A stretch of DNA of 8,333 bases from an uncultured Eubacteriales bacterium (GCA_900555065.1 USJY01000043.1:1-8333); one strand, 5' to 3'; shown: positions 1 to 5,683, numbered from the stretch's first letter. Numbers and translations are program-made. Notes: generated by a model from the letters alone, not told the origin.

Positions 1-1526
1 AATATCGGAATGGGATTTGAAACTCCGAACGGCTCAAGGCAGTACAGCTCCTCCGCTTGTCCCATCGTTATGTCTGCGGGAGAAAGCTCGCATTCCGCTT
101 CAAGTGTGGTCTTTCGCTCTATTCCCTTGAAGCTCTCCCTTGCGCAGTCGTTCAGTCTTCTCTTGAATTCGGGAAGATTCTCTCGCTTTATTGTAAGTCC
201 GGCTGCAAGCTCGTGTCCGCCGAATTTTTCAAGCAAATCGGAGCATTCGGACAGCGCGTCTACAAGGTTCAGTCCCTTTACGCTTCTTCCCGAGCCTTTG
301 CCGAAGTCTTCTCCGCTCTTTTCACTGCCGTTTCCTTCAAATGAGATCAGTATCGACGGACAGGCGTATTTTTCGGTTATTCTTGACGCCACTATGCCTA
401 TGATTCCGTGGTGCCATTCTTCATCGTCGAGAATAATTATCGGGTCGCGCTCGAAATCATGCTCTGCGTCAATGCGTGCGTATGCCTGGTCGACGATTTT
501 GTTTTCCTCGTTCTGTCTTTCGCGGTTGATGTCGCACAGTTTTTTCGCGATGGGAGCGGCAGTTTCGCAGTCCTCAGCCAAAAACAGCTTCACGGCAATA
601 GACGCGTCGCTTATTCTTCCGGCGGCATTTATCCTCGGAGCTATCGTATATCCTATGAACGAGGTGGTAATTTTTCGCTTAGTTTGATATTTTGAGTCGC
701 TTCTTGTGGCTTCGATAAGCTCAATAAGTCCGGGGCGGGTCGTGTTCTCGATAAGGGACAGCCCGTAGCTTACGATAAGGCGGTTTTCGTCGTTTATCGG
801 CATGACGTCCGCGATTGTTCCTATAGCGACAAGATCACCGTATTCGGCTGAGATTCGCCTTACACAGTCTATCATTTCGTCCTCGGGATTCATGACGGAT
901 TCGACGGCGCACATCAGCTTGAACACAACTCCGACTCCGGCAAGCTCTTTGAAAGGATATGGGCAGTCAGGTCTTCGCGGGTTGACTACGGCTTCTGCGT
1001 CCGGCAGCTCTCCGTGGCACTCGTGGTGGTCGGTCACGATCACATCAATCCCCTGCGCCTGAAAAGCGGAAATCTGCTCCACCGCCGAAACGCCGAGGTC
1101 GACCGTAACGACCAGCCGTACGCCGCGCTCCAGCATGTCCGCAAGGCTCTGCTGCGAAAATACGGCCAGGTTGTTTCCGTTGTCCGGAATGGTGTATTCC
1201 GCATTGGCGGCACGGGCACGCAGGTACTGCATCATGATCGCGGTCGCCGTAATGCCGTCGGCGTCTGAATCGCCGACCACAAGAATCAGCTCGCCGCATG
1301 CAATCGCCTGCTGCAACCGGACAACCGCCCGCTCCATATCGGGCAGCAGGAACGGATCGTGAAACAGCCTGTGGTTCTGATCCAGAAACAACTGTGCCTT
1401 TTCAGCAGTATCCAAGCCGCGACCGATCAAAATCTTCGCAATGATTTTATCGACGCCGCAACGGGTCGATATGCTGTCTATTTGTTCTTCCGTGCCCGGA
1501 CATTCCAACATCCGGCACTTTGACAT
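1..1526 (-). CDS. recJ: RecJ-type single-strand DNA-specific 5'-3' exonuclease (DHH family), 3' end missing
   Basis: The frame is open from the start at 1526 to the left edge, giving about 508 codons with the C-terminus off-window. RecJ degrades single-stranded DNA 5'-3' in recombination and mismatch/base-excision repair. Seen: an N-terminal RecJ-like lead-in (LLPDMERAVVRLQQAI near residues 60-75), motif I GDSDADG (85-91), TVDLG (141-145), TDHHE (165-169), then LPDAEAVVNP, YPFKELAGVGVVFK, the GYTIAPRINAAGR block, HHGIIGIVASR, GGHELAAGL and LEPFGVSNP. These follow RecJ order through DHH, DHHA1 and the start of the OB region. The ATG at 1526 is chosen because GGAGGG (1534-1539) sits 7 nt upstream; the in-frame ATG at 1541 overlaps that site. 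Oddities: the usual EGYGL motif is absent, TVDNG reads TVDLG, and Arg/Leu/Ile codon choice shifts at the DHH motif. The family is secure; integrity as one natural gene is less so. Confidence 0.88.
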   Translation of the reverse strand, partial: MSKCRMLECPGTEEQIDSISTRCGVDKIIAKILIGRGLDTAEKAQLFLDQNHRLFHDPFLLPDMERAVVRLQQAIACGELILVVGDSDADGITATAIMMQYLRARAANAEYTIPDNGNNLAVFSQQSLADMLERGVRLVVTVDLGVSAVEQISAFQAQGIDVIVTDHHECHGELPDAEAVVNPRRPDCPYPFKELAGVGVVFKLMCAVESVMNPEDEMIDCVRRISAEYGDLVAIGTIADVMPINDENRLIVSYGLSLIENTTRPGLIELIEATRSDSKYQTKRKITTSFIGYTIAPRINAAGRISDASIAVKLFLAEDCETAAPIAKKLCDINRERQNEENKIVDQAYARIDAEHDFERDPIIILDDEEWHHGIIGIVASRITEKYACPSILISFEGNGSEKSGEDFGKGSGRSVKGLNLVDALSECSDLLEKFGGHELAAGLTIKRENLPEFKRRLNDCARESFKGIERKTTLEAECELSPADITMGQAEELYCLEPFGVSNPIPI

Positions 1527-1571
1527 GCGCGCTCCCTCCATGTCTGTACTTATAATTTTCACTAGAGAATA

Positions 1572-1600
1572 ATTATAACATATTCTCAATTCATATTCAA
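1572..1600 (-). promoter_or_regulatory. sigma-A promoter for recJ
   Basis: Read on the minus strand, the -35 is TTGAAT (1595-1600), then a 17-nt spacer, then the -10 TATAAT (1572-1577). The predicted transcript starts about 35-40 nt upstream of the recJ ATG at 1526. The sequence matches the housekeeping consensus in 10 of 12 positions. No other promoter is needed for recJ, which appears to be transcribed separately from the gene at 1799-2122. Confidence 0.7.
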
Positions 1601-1616
1601 CGGCTATTTCACATGC

Positions 1617-1638
1617 AAAAAACCGGCGGCAAACGCCG
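1617..1638 (-). terminator. Rho-independent terminator of the small gene at 1799-2122
   Basis: On the minus strand CGGCG-TTTGC-CGCCG forms a 5-bp all-GC stem with a 5-nt loop, followed by G and six T (the A run at 1617-1622 on the plus strand). It lies about 160 nt downstream of the small gene's stop codon and just before the recJ promoter, so it would separate the two units. The stem is short, so strength is uncertain. The 160 nt between the stop and this hairpin hold nothing else I can support; a GCGCGC/GCGCGC hairpin near 1671-1686 has no T tract. Confidence 0.5.
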
Positions 1639-1798
1639 TACACAGCATATCGGAACAATCCTAGGATACGCGCGCCCCTGCGCGCTAAAATGGGCACCGT
1701 CGCGATAAAAAGGGCTCCGTATGGGTGTATATATACGCTGCCTACTGGAAACATTCGTCGGCCGAAGCCGCGTCAGGCGCTGTGTTTCTCGTCTGGAT

Positions 1799-2122
1799 TT
1801 ATGTTCTGCCGCCGTATTCCTCCTCAAACGCCGCTTTTATGTTCTGGGCTGCCTGGGCAGCAAGTATTGCGCCGGCCTGTAAACCGATTTCCATATAAAC
1901 CTCTTCGGTTGCAGTCGCATAGTCATATGCAAACCCGATAATTTCCTCAAAGTCCTTTTCATTTGGGTAATCCCTGCGCAGCCGGACACTAAGCGCCCTG
2001 TAAGCGCTTTCTATCCGTTCTTTATACGGGCGTGGGTCGATGTTTCCCTCTGCGCCGTGTAAAAGAAACTCGCGGATTTGTTGAATGTCCGCCCTTGTGA
2101 AGATCTCGCCAATGTAGTTCAT
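1799..2122 (-). CDS. Small conserved helical protein of unknown function (107 aa)
   Basis: The protein starts MNYIGEIFTRADIQQIREFL and is predicted to be almost wholly alpha-helical and acidic, with a YKERIES block, an aromatic YDYATATEEVYMEIG segment and a final AAQAAQNIKAAFEEEYGG helix. It has no signal peptide, membrane segment or catalytic signature. The layout resembles short uncharacterised Clostridia proteins (DUF6809-like); that is from memory and not secure. I prefer the ATG at 2122 because the conserved-looking sequence begins there and AAAGGGG lies 13 nt upstream, rather long. The in-frame ATG at 2146 (115 aa) has no ribosome-binding site but cannot be excluded. It is transcribed away from the HTH regulator at 2302, from a perfect-consensus promoter, suggesting that the regulator controls it. 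Function is unknown. Confidence 0.75.
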   Translation of the reverse strand: MNYIGEIFTRADIQQIREFLLHGAEGNIDPRPYKERIESAYRALSVRLRRDYPNEKDFEEIIGFAYDYATATEEVYMEIGLQAGAILAAQAAQNIKAAFEEEYGGRT

Positions 2123-2182
2123 AGAAAATTTACAACCCCTTTCCATTGCTTTAAGCCGTAATATATTCGTCTATTTACAAAC

Positions 2183-2211
2183 ATTATACGCTCAAAAGAA
2201 GATCTTGTCAA
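2183..2211 (-). promoter_or_regulatory. Perfect-consensus sigma-A promoter for the 1799-2122 gene
   Basis: On the minus strand the -35 is TTGACA (2206-2211), the spacer is 17 nt and the -10 is TATAAT (2183-2188), so 12 of 12 consensus bases match. The predicted start is near 2176, leaving a leader of about 54 nt before the ATG at 2122. So strong a core promoter in front of a small gene suggests repression is the control point. One copy of a 17-nt repeat (2218-2234) lies 6 nt upstream of the -35. Confidence 0.85.
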
Positions 2212-2217
2212 TATCAT

Positions 2218-2266
2218 ATTTGAAATTATCCGCACTTTATTTGTTTTTTATTTGAAATCATTCGTA
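2218..2266. repeat. Pair of 17-nt near-identical direct repeats between divergent promoters
   Basis: The copy at 2218-2234 reads ATTTGAAATTATCCGCA and the copy at 2250-2266 reads ATTTGAAATCATTCGTA. They match at 14 of 17 positions, and all three differences are C/T transitions. The starts are 32 bp apart, about three helical turns, so both would face the same side of the DNA. The second copy contains the -35 of the plus promoter; the first lies directly upstream of the -35 of the minus promoter. This placement fits operator half-sites for the adjacent HTH protein, but that is inference. The AT-rich context could produce such similarity by chance. Confidence 0.45.
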
Positions 2267-2280
2267 ATTAGCCGTATAAT
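2252..2280 (+). promoter_or_regulatory. sigma-A promoter for the HTH regulator
   Basis: The -35 is TTGAAA (2252-2257), followed by a 17-nt spacer and the -10 TATAAT (2275-2280). Transcription should start near 2287, giving a leader of only about 15 nt that is almost filled by the ribosome-binding site GAGGTGA at 2291-2297. It is back to back with the promoter at 2183-2211, the two -35 elements being 40 bp apart. Confidence 0.8.
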
Positions 2281-2301
2281 TAAGGAAAATGAGGTGATGA
2301 G

Positions 2302-2514
2302 TTGTCTGCTGCCAAGAAAATAAAAATGCTTTTGGTCGAACGTGAAATGACGCTTACCGATTTATCTAAACTGTTAAACAAAAGCCTGTCAACGATGAGC
2401 GGGAAAATGACGCGTGATAATTTTTCGGAAAATGACTTGAAACAAATAGCCGATGTATTAAATTTCGACTATGAAGCGGTATTTACAGACAGAGAAACCG
2501 GAAAACAGATATAG
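2302..2514 (+). CDS. Small Cro/CI-type (XRE) helix-turn-helix transcriptional regulator, 70 aa
   Basis: The product is a single DNA-binding domain. Residues 1-13 form a first helix, MTLTDLSKLLNKS (16-28) is the first HTH helix and turn, and LSTMSGKMTRDNFS (29-42) is the recognition helix and following turn. NDLKQIADVLNFDYEAVF then gives the last helices. This follows the XRE order and is typical of stand-alone 65-75-aa regulators of gut Firmicutes, which also often end in a tail like DRETGKQI. There is no dimerisation or sensor domain. The start is TTG at 2302: GAGGTGAT (2291-2298) is an excellent Shine-Dalgarno at proper spacing, and no in-frame ATG lies near. An ATG at 2297 in another frame opens only eight codons. 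It is divergent from the gene at 1799-2122 and followed at once by a terminator, so it is monocistronic. It probably regulates itself and the divergent gene (inferred). Confidence 0.87.
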   Translation: MSAAKKIKMLLVEREMTLTDLSKLLNKSLSTMSGKMTRDNFSENDLKQIADVLNFDYEAVFTDRETGKQI

Positions 2515-2528
2515 GTAGCAAAAAAACG

Positions 2529-2567
2529 AAAAACGGCCGTATATCATTCCTTTACGGCCGTCTTTTT
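2529..2567 (+). terminator. Rho-independent terminator after the HTH gene (bidirectional form)
   Basis: ACGGCCGTA (2533-2541) pairs with TACGGCCGT (2553-2561) across an 11-nt loop. It is followed by C and five T (2563-2567), and preceded by an A run that gives a matching T run on the other strand. It begins 15 nt after the TAG of the HTH gene. The A-flanked form could stop transcription from either side. Confidence 0.85.
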
Positions 2568-2584
2568 GTTCTACTGCCGGTTTA

Positions 2585-2615
2585 TTTGTTCAGATCATGC
2601 CCAGGCATGAACAAA
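2585..2615. repeat. Imperfect inverted repeat with one 5-nt bulge
   Basis: TTTGTTCA (2585-2592) is the exact reverse complement of TGAACAAA (2608-2615). Inside, TGCC (2598-2601) pairs with GGCA (2604-2607), leaving a 5-nt insertion GATCA on the left arm only. There is no T tract, so it is not a terminator. It could be an operator-like site or chance. Confidence 0.4.
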
Positions 2616-2644
2616 ACACGGGGCGATGCGTTCTCTGACGCGCC

Positions 2645-2750
2645 GCCCGTCCGGATTCTTGCAATCGCTTCCGCTTCCCCACCGGCTTCCACACCCGTAC
2701 GGGCGGCAGAATCGGAACGCCCCTGTTTTCCGCAGCGTTTCCGGACGGGC
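2645..2750. repeat. 11-bp inverted repeat about 85 bp apart, enclosing a palindrome
   Basis: GCCCGTCCGGA (2645-2655) is exactly complementary to TCCGGACGGGC (2740-2750). Between them lies the perfect palindrome CCCGTACGGG (2694-2703). As RNA this would form a 106-nt element closed by a GC-rich helix with at least one internal hairpin. A structured RNA or an element-end remnant are both possible. No known RNA family is recognised. Confidence 0.35.
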
Positions 2751-2881
2751 ATAATACATCATGTCGGCATACCCTCTCCGACGCGCGTGCAATATACGAA
2801 GGAACAGTAGTAAGATGGCCTTTCCCGTGGGATCCCCCCTGTGAATTCCGGTACGGCGGCGTCCTTTCCCAAAATCCCTCT

Positions 2882-2957
2882 ATATCCCGTGCCTTGCATA
2901 TCCGTGCCTCGTATATCTCGCGTCTCGTATATCCGTGCCTGACATCCTACTCCTCGT
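2882..2957. repeat. Degenerate tandem repeat, 14-16-nt units
   Basis: Five consecutive units begin with ATAT or ATCC and share a core close to ATATCCGTGCCTCGT: 2882-2897, 2898-2912, 2913-2928, 2929-2943 and 2944-2957. Weaker copies may continue to about 2995. Unit length varies between 14 and 16 nt, so the array does not preserve a reading frame and is unlikely to be coding. Confidence 0.55.
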
Positions 2958-3119
2958 ATATTCTGCACTTCCCCATTCCCCATATCGCGTATCTTGCCGC
3001 ACCGGCCACTTTGCAGATCGTTACGCTTCCGTTGGTGTCTTGCGGGTTTGCGCGCCGGCTGAATCGGCGTCCGTTCACAGCAACACAGCCCCTTATAGCC
3101 TTTCGTATTACGGATATTG

Positions 3120-3168
3120 AAAGAGAAACGAACAGACGGAAATTTCCGTCTGCTCGTTTCTCTTTTTT
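3120..3168. terminator. Very strong hairpin terminator with a single mismatch
   Basis: The left arm 3120-3142 pairs with the right arm 3143-3165 over 23 positions with one mismatch (A3132/C3153). The inner part CAGACGGAAA/TTTCCGTCTG is perfect. On the plus strand the hairpin runs into six T (3163-3168). On the minus strand the inner stem is followed by a T-rich TTCGTTTCTCTTT. It lies 76 nt beyond the anti-sigma stop, so it probably ends the minus-strand dus-sigma-anti-sigma operon, although its best T tract points the other way. Confidence 0.7.
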
Positions 3169-3243
3169 ACGCCGAATTCCCTTCTGCTATTTTACATCCA
3201 TGTCACGCAGGAGGAACCCGGCGCGGGCCTTATTTTGCATACC

Positions 3244-4068
3244 TCACTGGCTCAGCTTGTGAAGCGCATCCTCCAGCGCGGCCGCATCCGGCTGAATGGA
3301 GTAGGACTGCGCTCCGTCCGTATACACAATTCTGTAGTCCTCTGTGATAGACACGTCCAGCCCCGCGTCCGGCACAAGCTCTATCGTCCCGATCTCATCC
3401 GCTTTGGATACGTCCGCGACTACCTGCGACGGCTGTGATTCCAGGAACTGACGCAGCTGCGCAATAGACTCGCTGTCCGTTATGATGATGTCCGTATCCA
3501 TCAGACTGACGCGCACCTGCTGCGCGTCAGTCAGCGCAGCAAGCAGCGGCTGCGCTGCGGACGATGTAGAGGCGGCGCTGCTGGACGCGCCCGCAACATC
3601 GTTCTCCGCCGCGCCGTGCCCGTCCTCCATGGCGGAGCCTGCGCTGGACATGGAAGAGGATGCGGCCTCGTCAAAGCCCGCCGAATCCTGATACATCTGG
3701 TATTCCGAAACCGGCCCCTGGTTAAACAGGACCGATGTGACAAGCAGCAGCAGGCAGGCCGCGATCGTCAACCAGGTTTTCGTCGTTTTGCTCATCGGCT
3801 TGTGCTGCTTGCGGGCCCCTTCGCCGCCCTGTTTGTCGAACGGGTCGGTCTCCGTCTCATAGGCGTTGATACGTTCCATGACCGGCTGTACAACCGACGA
3901 CGGCATTGCGCCTTTGTCCAGCGGACAAATCTCCCCGTACTGCCGAAACACTTCCGCACACTGTGCGCAGGACTCTACGTGCGCTTCTACTTCCATACGG
4001 GTGGTGCGGTCCAGTTCGTAATCGTAATATGCACTTATAAGCTCTCTGTATTCTTCGCAGCTTTTCAA
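3244..4068 (-). CDS. Membrane-anchored zinc-binding anti-sigma factor (RsiW-like), 274 aa
   Basis: The protein holds the partner ECF sigma at the membrane until an envelope signal causes release. Seen: an N-terminal zinc anti-sigma domain with C4 and H30-VES-C34-AQ-C37 (HX3CX2C), a basic stretch, one membrane segment at about 99-116 (WLTIAACLLLLVTSVLF), an Ala/Ser-rich linker (about 130-173) and an extracellular domain of about 100 residues of unknown ligand. The topology is N-in, C-out. I chose the TTG at 4068 because GGGGTGA (4074-4080) is well spaced upstream and the zinc ligands then fall at RsiW-like positions. GTG at 4077 and TTG at 4101 (285 aa, 2 nt after the sigma stop) are alternatives. 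It is the last gene of the operon. The soluble linker between membrane and sensor domain is a likely site for regulated proteolysis (inferred from family). Confidence 0.87.
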   Translation of the reverse strand: MKSCEEYRELISAYYDYELDRTTRMEVEAHVESCAQCAEVFRQYGEICPLDKGAMPSSVVQPVMERINAYETETDPFDKQGGEGARKQHKPMSKTTKTWLTIAACLLLLVTSVLFNQGPVSEYQMYQDSAGFDEAASSSMSSAGSAMEDGHGAAENDVAGASSSAASTSSAAQPLLAALTDAQQVRVSLMDTDIIITDSESIAQLRQFLESQPSQVVADVSKADEIGTIELVPDAGLDVSITEDYRIVYTDGAQSYSIQPDAAALEDALHKLSQ

Positions 4069-4103
4069 AACATTCACCCCGCTGTATATTGGACGAATCA
4101 AAC

Positions 4104-4658
4104 CTATAAAAGGTTCCGCGCGGCCAGATTTTTCCGAATCCGCTCCCGGCCTCTGTATATGCGCGATTTCACCGTGCCGATATCCGTATCCGTCTCGGCG
4201 GCAATACGCTCGTAGGAAAGCTGGTAAACGCTGCGCAGCAGTACCGCCTGGCGAAACGGTTCTTCCAGACCGAGCATTTCCTCATACAGCGCCTGCCTGA
4301 GCTCGTCCGCCGCCATCAGTTCGGGCAGGCCTTCCTCTGCGGCCGGCAGTTCTATGGGCGTGTCGTCCTCCCGGTAAAGCGGGACTGTACGGCGGCGGGC
4401 GCGGCGGCTGAGCACATCCTTGCACTCATTGACCGCAATGCGAAACAGGTATGTATAGTATTCCGATTCATGCCGAAAATTAGCAACCCGCAAAAAGGCC
4501 TTAATAAAGACCTCCTGTGTCGCGTCCAGCGCGTCCTGTTCATCCCGAAGCAGGCCCAGCGCGACCTGGAAGATCCGCTTCTCGTATTTGACAACAAGCT
4601 CCTCATAGGCCTTTGTGTTCCCCGCGCGCACCCGGCGCAGGACCTCAATATCGTTCAT
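4104..4658 (-). CDS. ECF (sigma-70 family, RpoE/SigW-like) sigma factor, 184 aa
   Basis: An alternative sigma factor that directs RNA polymerase to stress promoters. Region 2 is at about 17-85 (AYEELVVKYEKRIF, DATQEVFIKAFLRV, YLFRIAVNECKDVL) and region 4 at about 118-180 (LEEPFRQAVLLRSVYQLSYERIA, then the HTH ending GTVKSRIYRGRERI). Length and layout are standard. The usual Trp of the FKTWLYRIA motif is Tyr here (YYTYLFRIA). The start is ATG 4658, with AAGGAGG 9 nt upstream; the upstream in-frame ATGs lie inside dus. The first 14 nt overlap the end of dus, so translation is probably coupled. The cognate anti-sigma follows immediately. I see no ECF-type promoter directly before it, so expression may rest on the dus promoter. 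Confidence 0.93.
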   Translation of the reverse strand: MNDIEVLRRVRAGNTKAYEELVVKYEKRIFQVALGLLRDEQDALDATQEVFIKAFLRVANFRHESEYYTYLFRIAVNECKDVLSRRARRRTVPLYREDDTPIELPAAEEGLPELMAADELRQALYEEMLGLEEPFRQAVLLRSVYQLSYERIAAETDTDIGTVKSRIYRGRERIRKNLAARNLL

Positions 4659-5625
4659 ATGAGGCGTCCTCCTTGACTTGTAGTGTATCCAGATACGAAC
4701 CGAGCAATGCGTCCAGCTCCGCATAGGTTTCCACATGGTTTGCCTCGTTGCGGATACGGGCGGCGCTCTTGAGCCCTTTTATATACCAGCCGGTGTGTTT
4801 CCGGCTCTCGCGTATGCCCAGCCGCTCGCCCTTGTCCTCGCACAGCAGCTTTGCGTGCGTAAGCGCCATCCGGACGCGCTGCGCGGGAGTCGGCTCCTGT
4901 CCCGGTCGGCCTTCAAAGCCTGCGCGGATGCGGGAAAACAGCCATGGATCGCCCAGCGCGCCGCGGCCGACCATCAACCCGTCGCAGCCCGTCTCGGCGG
5001 CGATGCGCTGCGCAGCCTCCGGGCTGTCAATATCCCCGCTCGCATAGACCGGAATCCGCACTGCTGCTTTCACTGCGGCGATGATCTGTGGATCGGATCT
5101 TCCAGTAAAAAGCTGCTGATAGGTGCGCCCATGCACCGTCAAGGAGGCGGCGCCGCTTTCCTGCATGGCGCGCGCAAACTCGACCGCGTTGACATGCGCC
5201 TCATCCCAGCCCTTGCGGAACTTGACGCTGACCGGAACAGCAGCCGCGGCCGCGACCGCGGCGCAAACGCGCGAAGCCAGCGGCACGTCACGCATAAGCG
5301 CGCAGCCGTCTCCGCCCTTAACGATTTTGGGCATGGGACAGCCCATATTGATATCGATACCGTCCGGCGCATATTCGCATACCCGCCGCGCGGCTTCCGC
5401 CATAATCGCAGGATCGCTTCCGAAAAGCTGCGCCGTTACGGGTCGTTCTTCCTCCGTGCTCCGCAGCAGAAGGCGCGTCTTCTTATCCCCATAGTACAGG
5501 CCTTTGGCGCTTACCATCTCCGTATATACGATATCCGCGCCGAATTGTTTCACGATACGCCGGAACACGCTGTCCGTGATTCCGGCCAAAGGCGCCATAA
5601 TCAATGGAATCTTCTGCGGCTGCAT
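4645..5625 (-). CDS. dus: tRNA-dihydrouridine synthase (DusB/NifR3 type), 326 aa
   Basis: An FMN-dependent enzyme that reduces specific uridines in tRNA to dihydrouridine using NAD(P)H. Full-length TIM-barrel features are present: MAPLAGITD (10-18) at the FMN site, EMVSAKGL, QLFGSDP, DINMGCPMPKIVKGGDGCAL with catalytic Cys96, VKFRKGW (Lys135), TVHGRT (His165), ASGDI and GRGALGDPW for FMN phosphate binding, then the helical domain with RESRKHTGWYIKGL. That C-terminal signature fits the bacterial DusB branch, so the position on tRNA is not fixed by sequence alone. The start is ATG 5625, with GAGGAG 6 nt upstream. It is first in the operon with the sigma and anti-sigma genes. The pairing is unusual functionally but the overlap shows that transcription is shared. 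Confidence 0.95.
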   Translation of the reverse strand: MQPQKIPLIMAPLAGITDSVFRRIVKQFGADIVYTEMVSAKGLYYGDKKTRLLLRSTEEERPVTAQLFGSDPAIMAEAARRVCEYAPDGIDINMGCPMPKIVKGGDGCALMRDVPLASRVCAAVAAAAAVPVSVKFRKGWDEAHVNAVEFARAMQESGAASLTVHGRTYQQLFTGRSDPQIIAAVKAAVRIPVYASGDIDSPEAAQRIAAETGCDGLMVGRGALGDPWLFSRIRAGFEGRPGQEPTPAQRVRMALTHAKLLCEDKGERLGIRESRKHTGWYIKGLKSAARIRNEANHVETYAELDALLGSYLDTLQVKEDASYERY

Positions 5626-5653
5626 GATCTACTCCTCAATTTTTATTAGAACC

Positions 5654-5682
5654 AGTGTATCATAAATTTTGTTTAAAATCAA
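5654..5682 (-). promoter_or_regulatory. sigma-A promoter for the dus-sigma-anti-sigma operon
   Basis: On the minus strand the -35 is TTGATT (5677-5682), the spacer is 17 nt and the -10 is TACACT (5654-5659). Transcription should start about 20 nt before the dus ATG. The -35 begins directly after the T tract of the terminator at 5684-5712, so the upstream unit ends exactly where this one begins. Confidence 0.65.
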
Positions 5683-5683
5683 T

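Larger units (their letters stand above)
2571..3119. other. Gene-poor stretch of about 550 bp
   Basis: I find no credible coding region on either strand. The open frames here are under 125 codons, rich in Arg/Pro/Ser/Cys, with no ribosome-binding site and no recognisable motif. What the stretch does hold is an inverted repeat (2585-2615), a long-range 11-bp inverted repeat enclosing a palindrome (2645-2750) and a degenerate tandem array (2882-2957). It may be decayed sequence or a non-coding transcript region; I cannot tell which from sequence alone. Confidence 0.55.

Noticed and set aside
10..687. Plus-strand open frame of 225 codons opposite recJ
   Set aside because: Ser/Phe-rich antisense of the conserved RecJ core; no ribosome-binding site.
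1671..1686. GCGCGC/GCGCGC hairpin as a terminator
   Set aside because: No T tract on either strand.
1609..1827. Minus-strand 72-codon frame overlapping the end of the 1799-2122 gene
   Set aside because: Arg-rich, no ribosome-binding site, runs through the terminator hairpin.
2297..2323. ATG at 2297 as a leader peptide in front of the HTH gene
   Set aside because: Only eight codons, overlapping the ribosome-binding region of the TTG start; nothing supports regulated translation.
2882..2957. CRISPR array
   Set aside because: Units are contiguous, 14-16 nt and degenerate, with no spacers and no cas genes.
2586..2983. Short frames on both strands in the gene-poor region
   Set aside because: Low-complexity composition, no start signals and no recognisable family; the tandem array explains the repeated residues in the minus-strand frame.
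4735..5649. Long plus-strand open frame (304 codons) opposite dus
   Set aside because: Antisense shadow of a secure enzyme gene in high-GC codons; Arg/Ala/Leu-rich, no ribosome-binding site and no motif.
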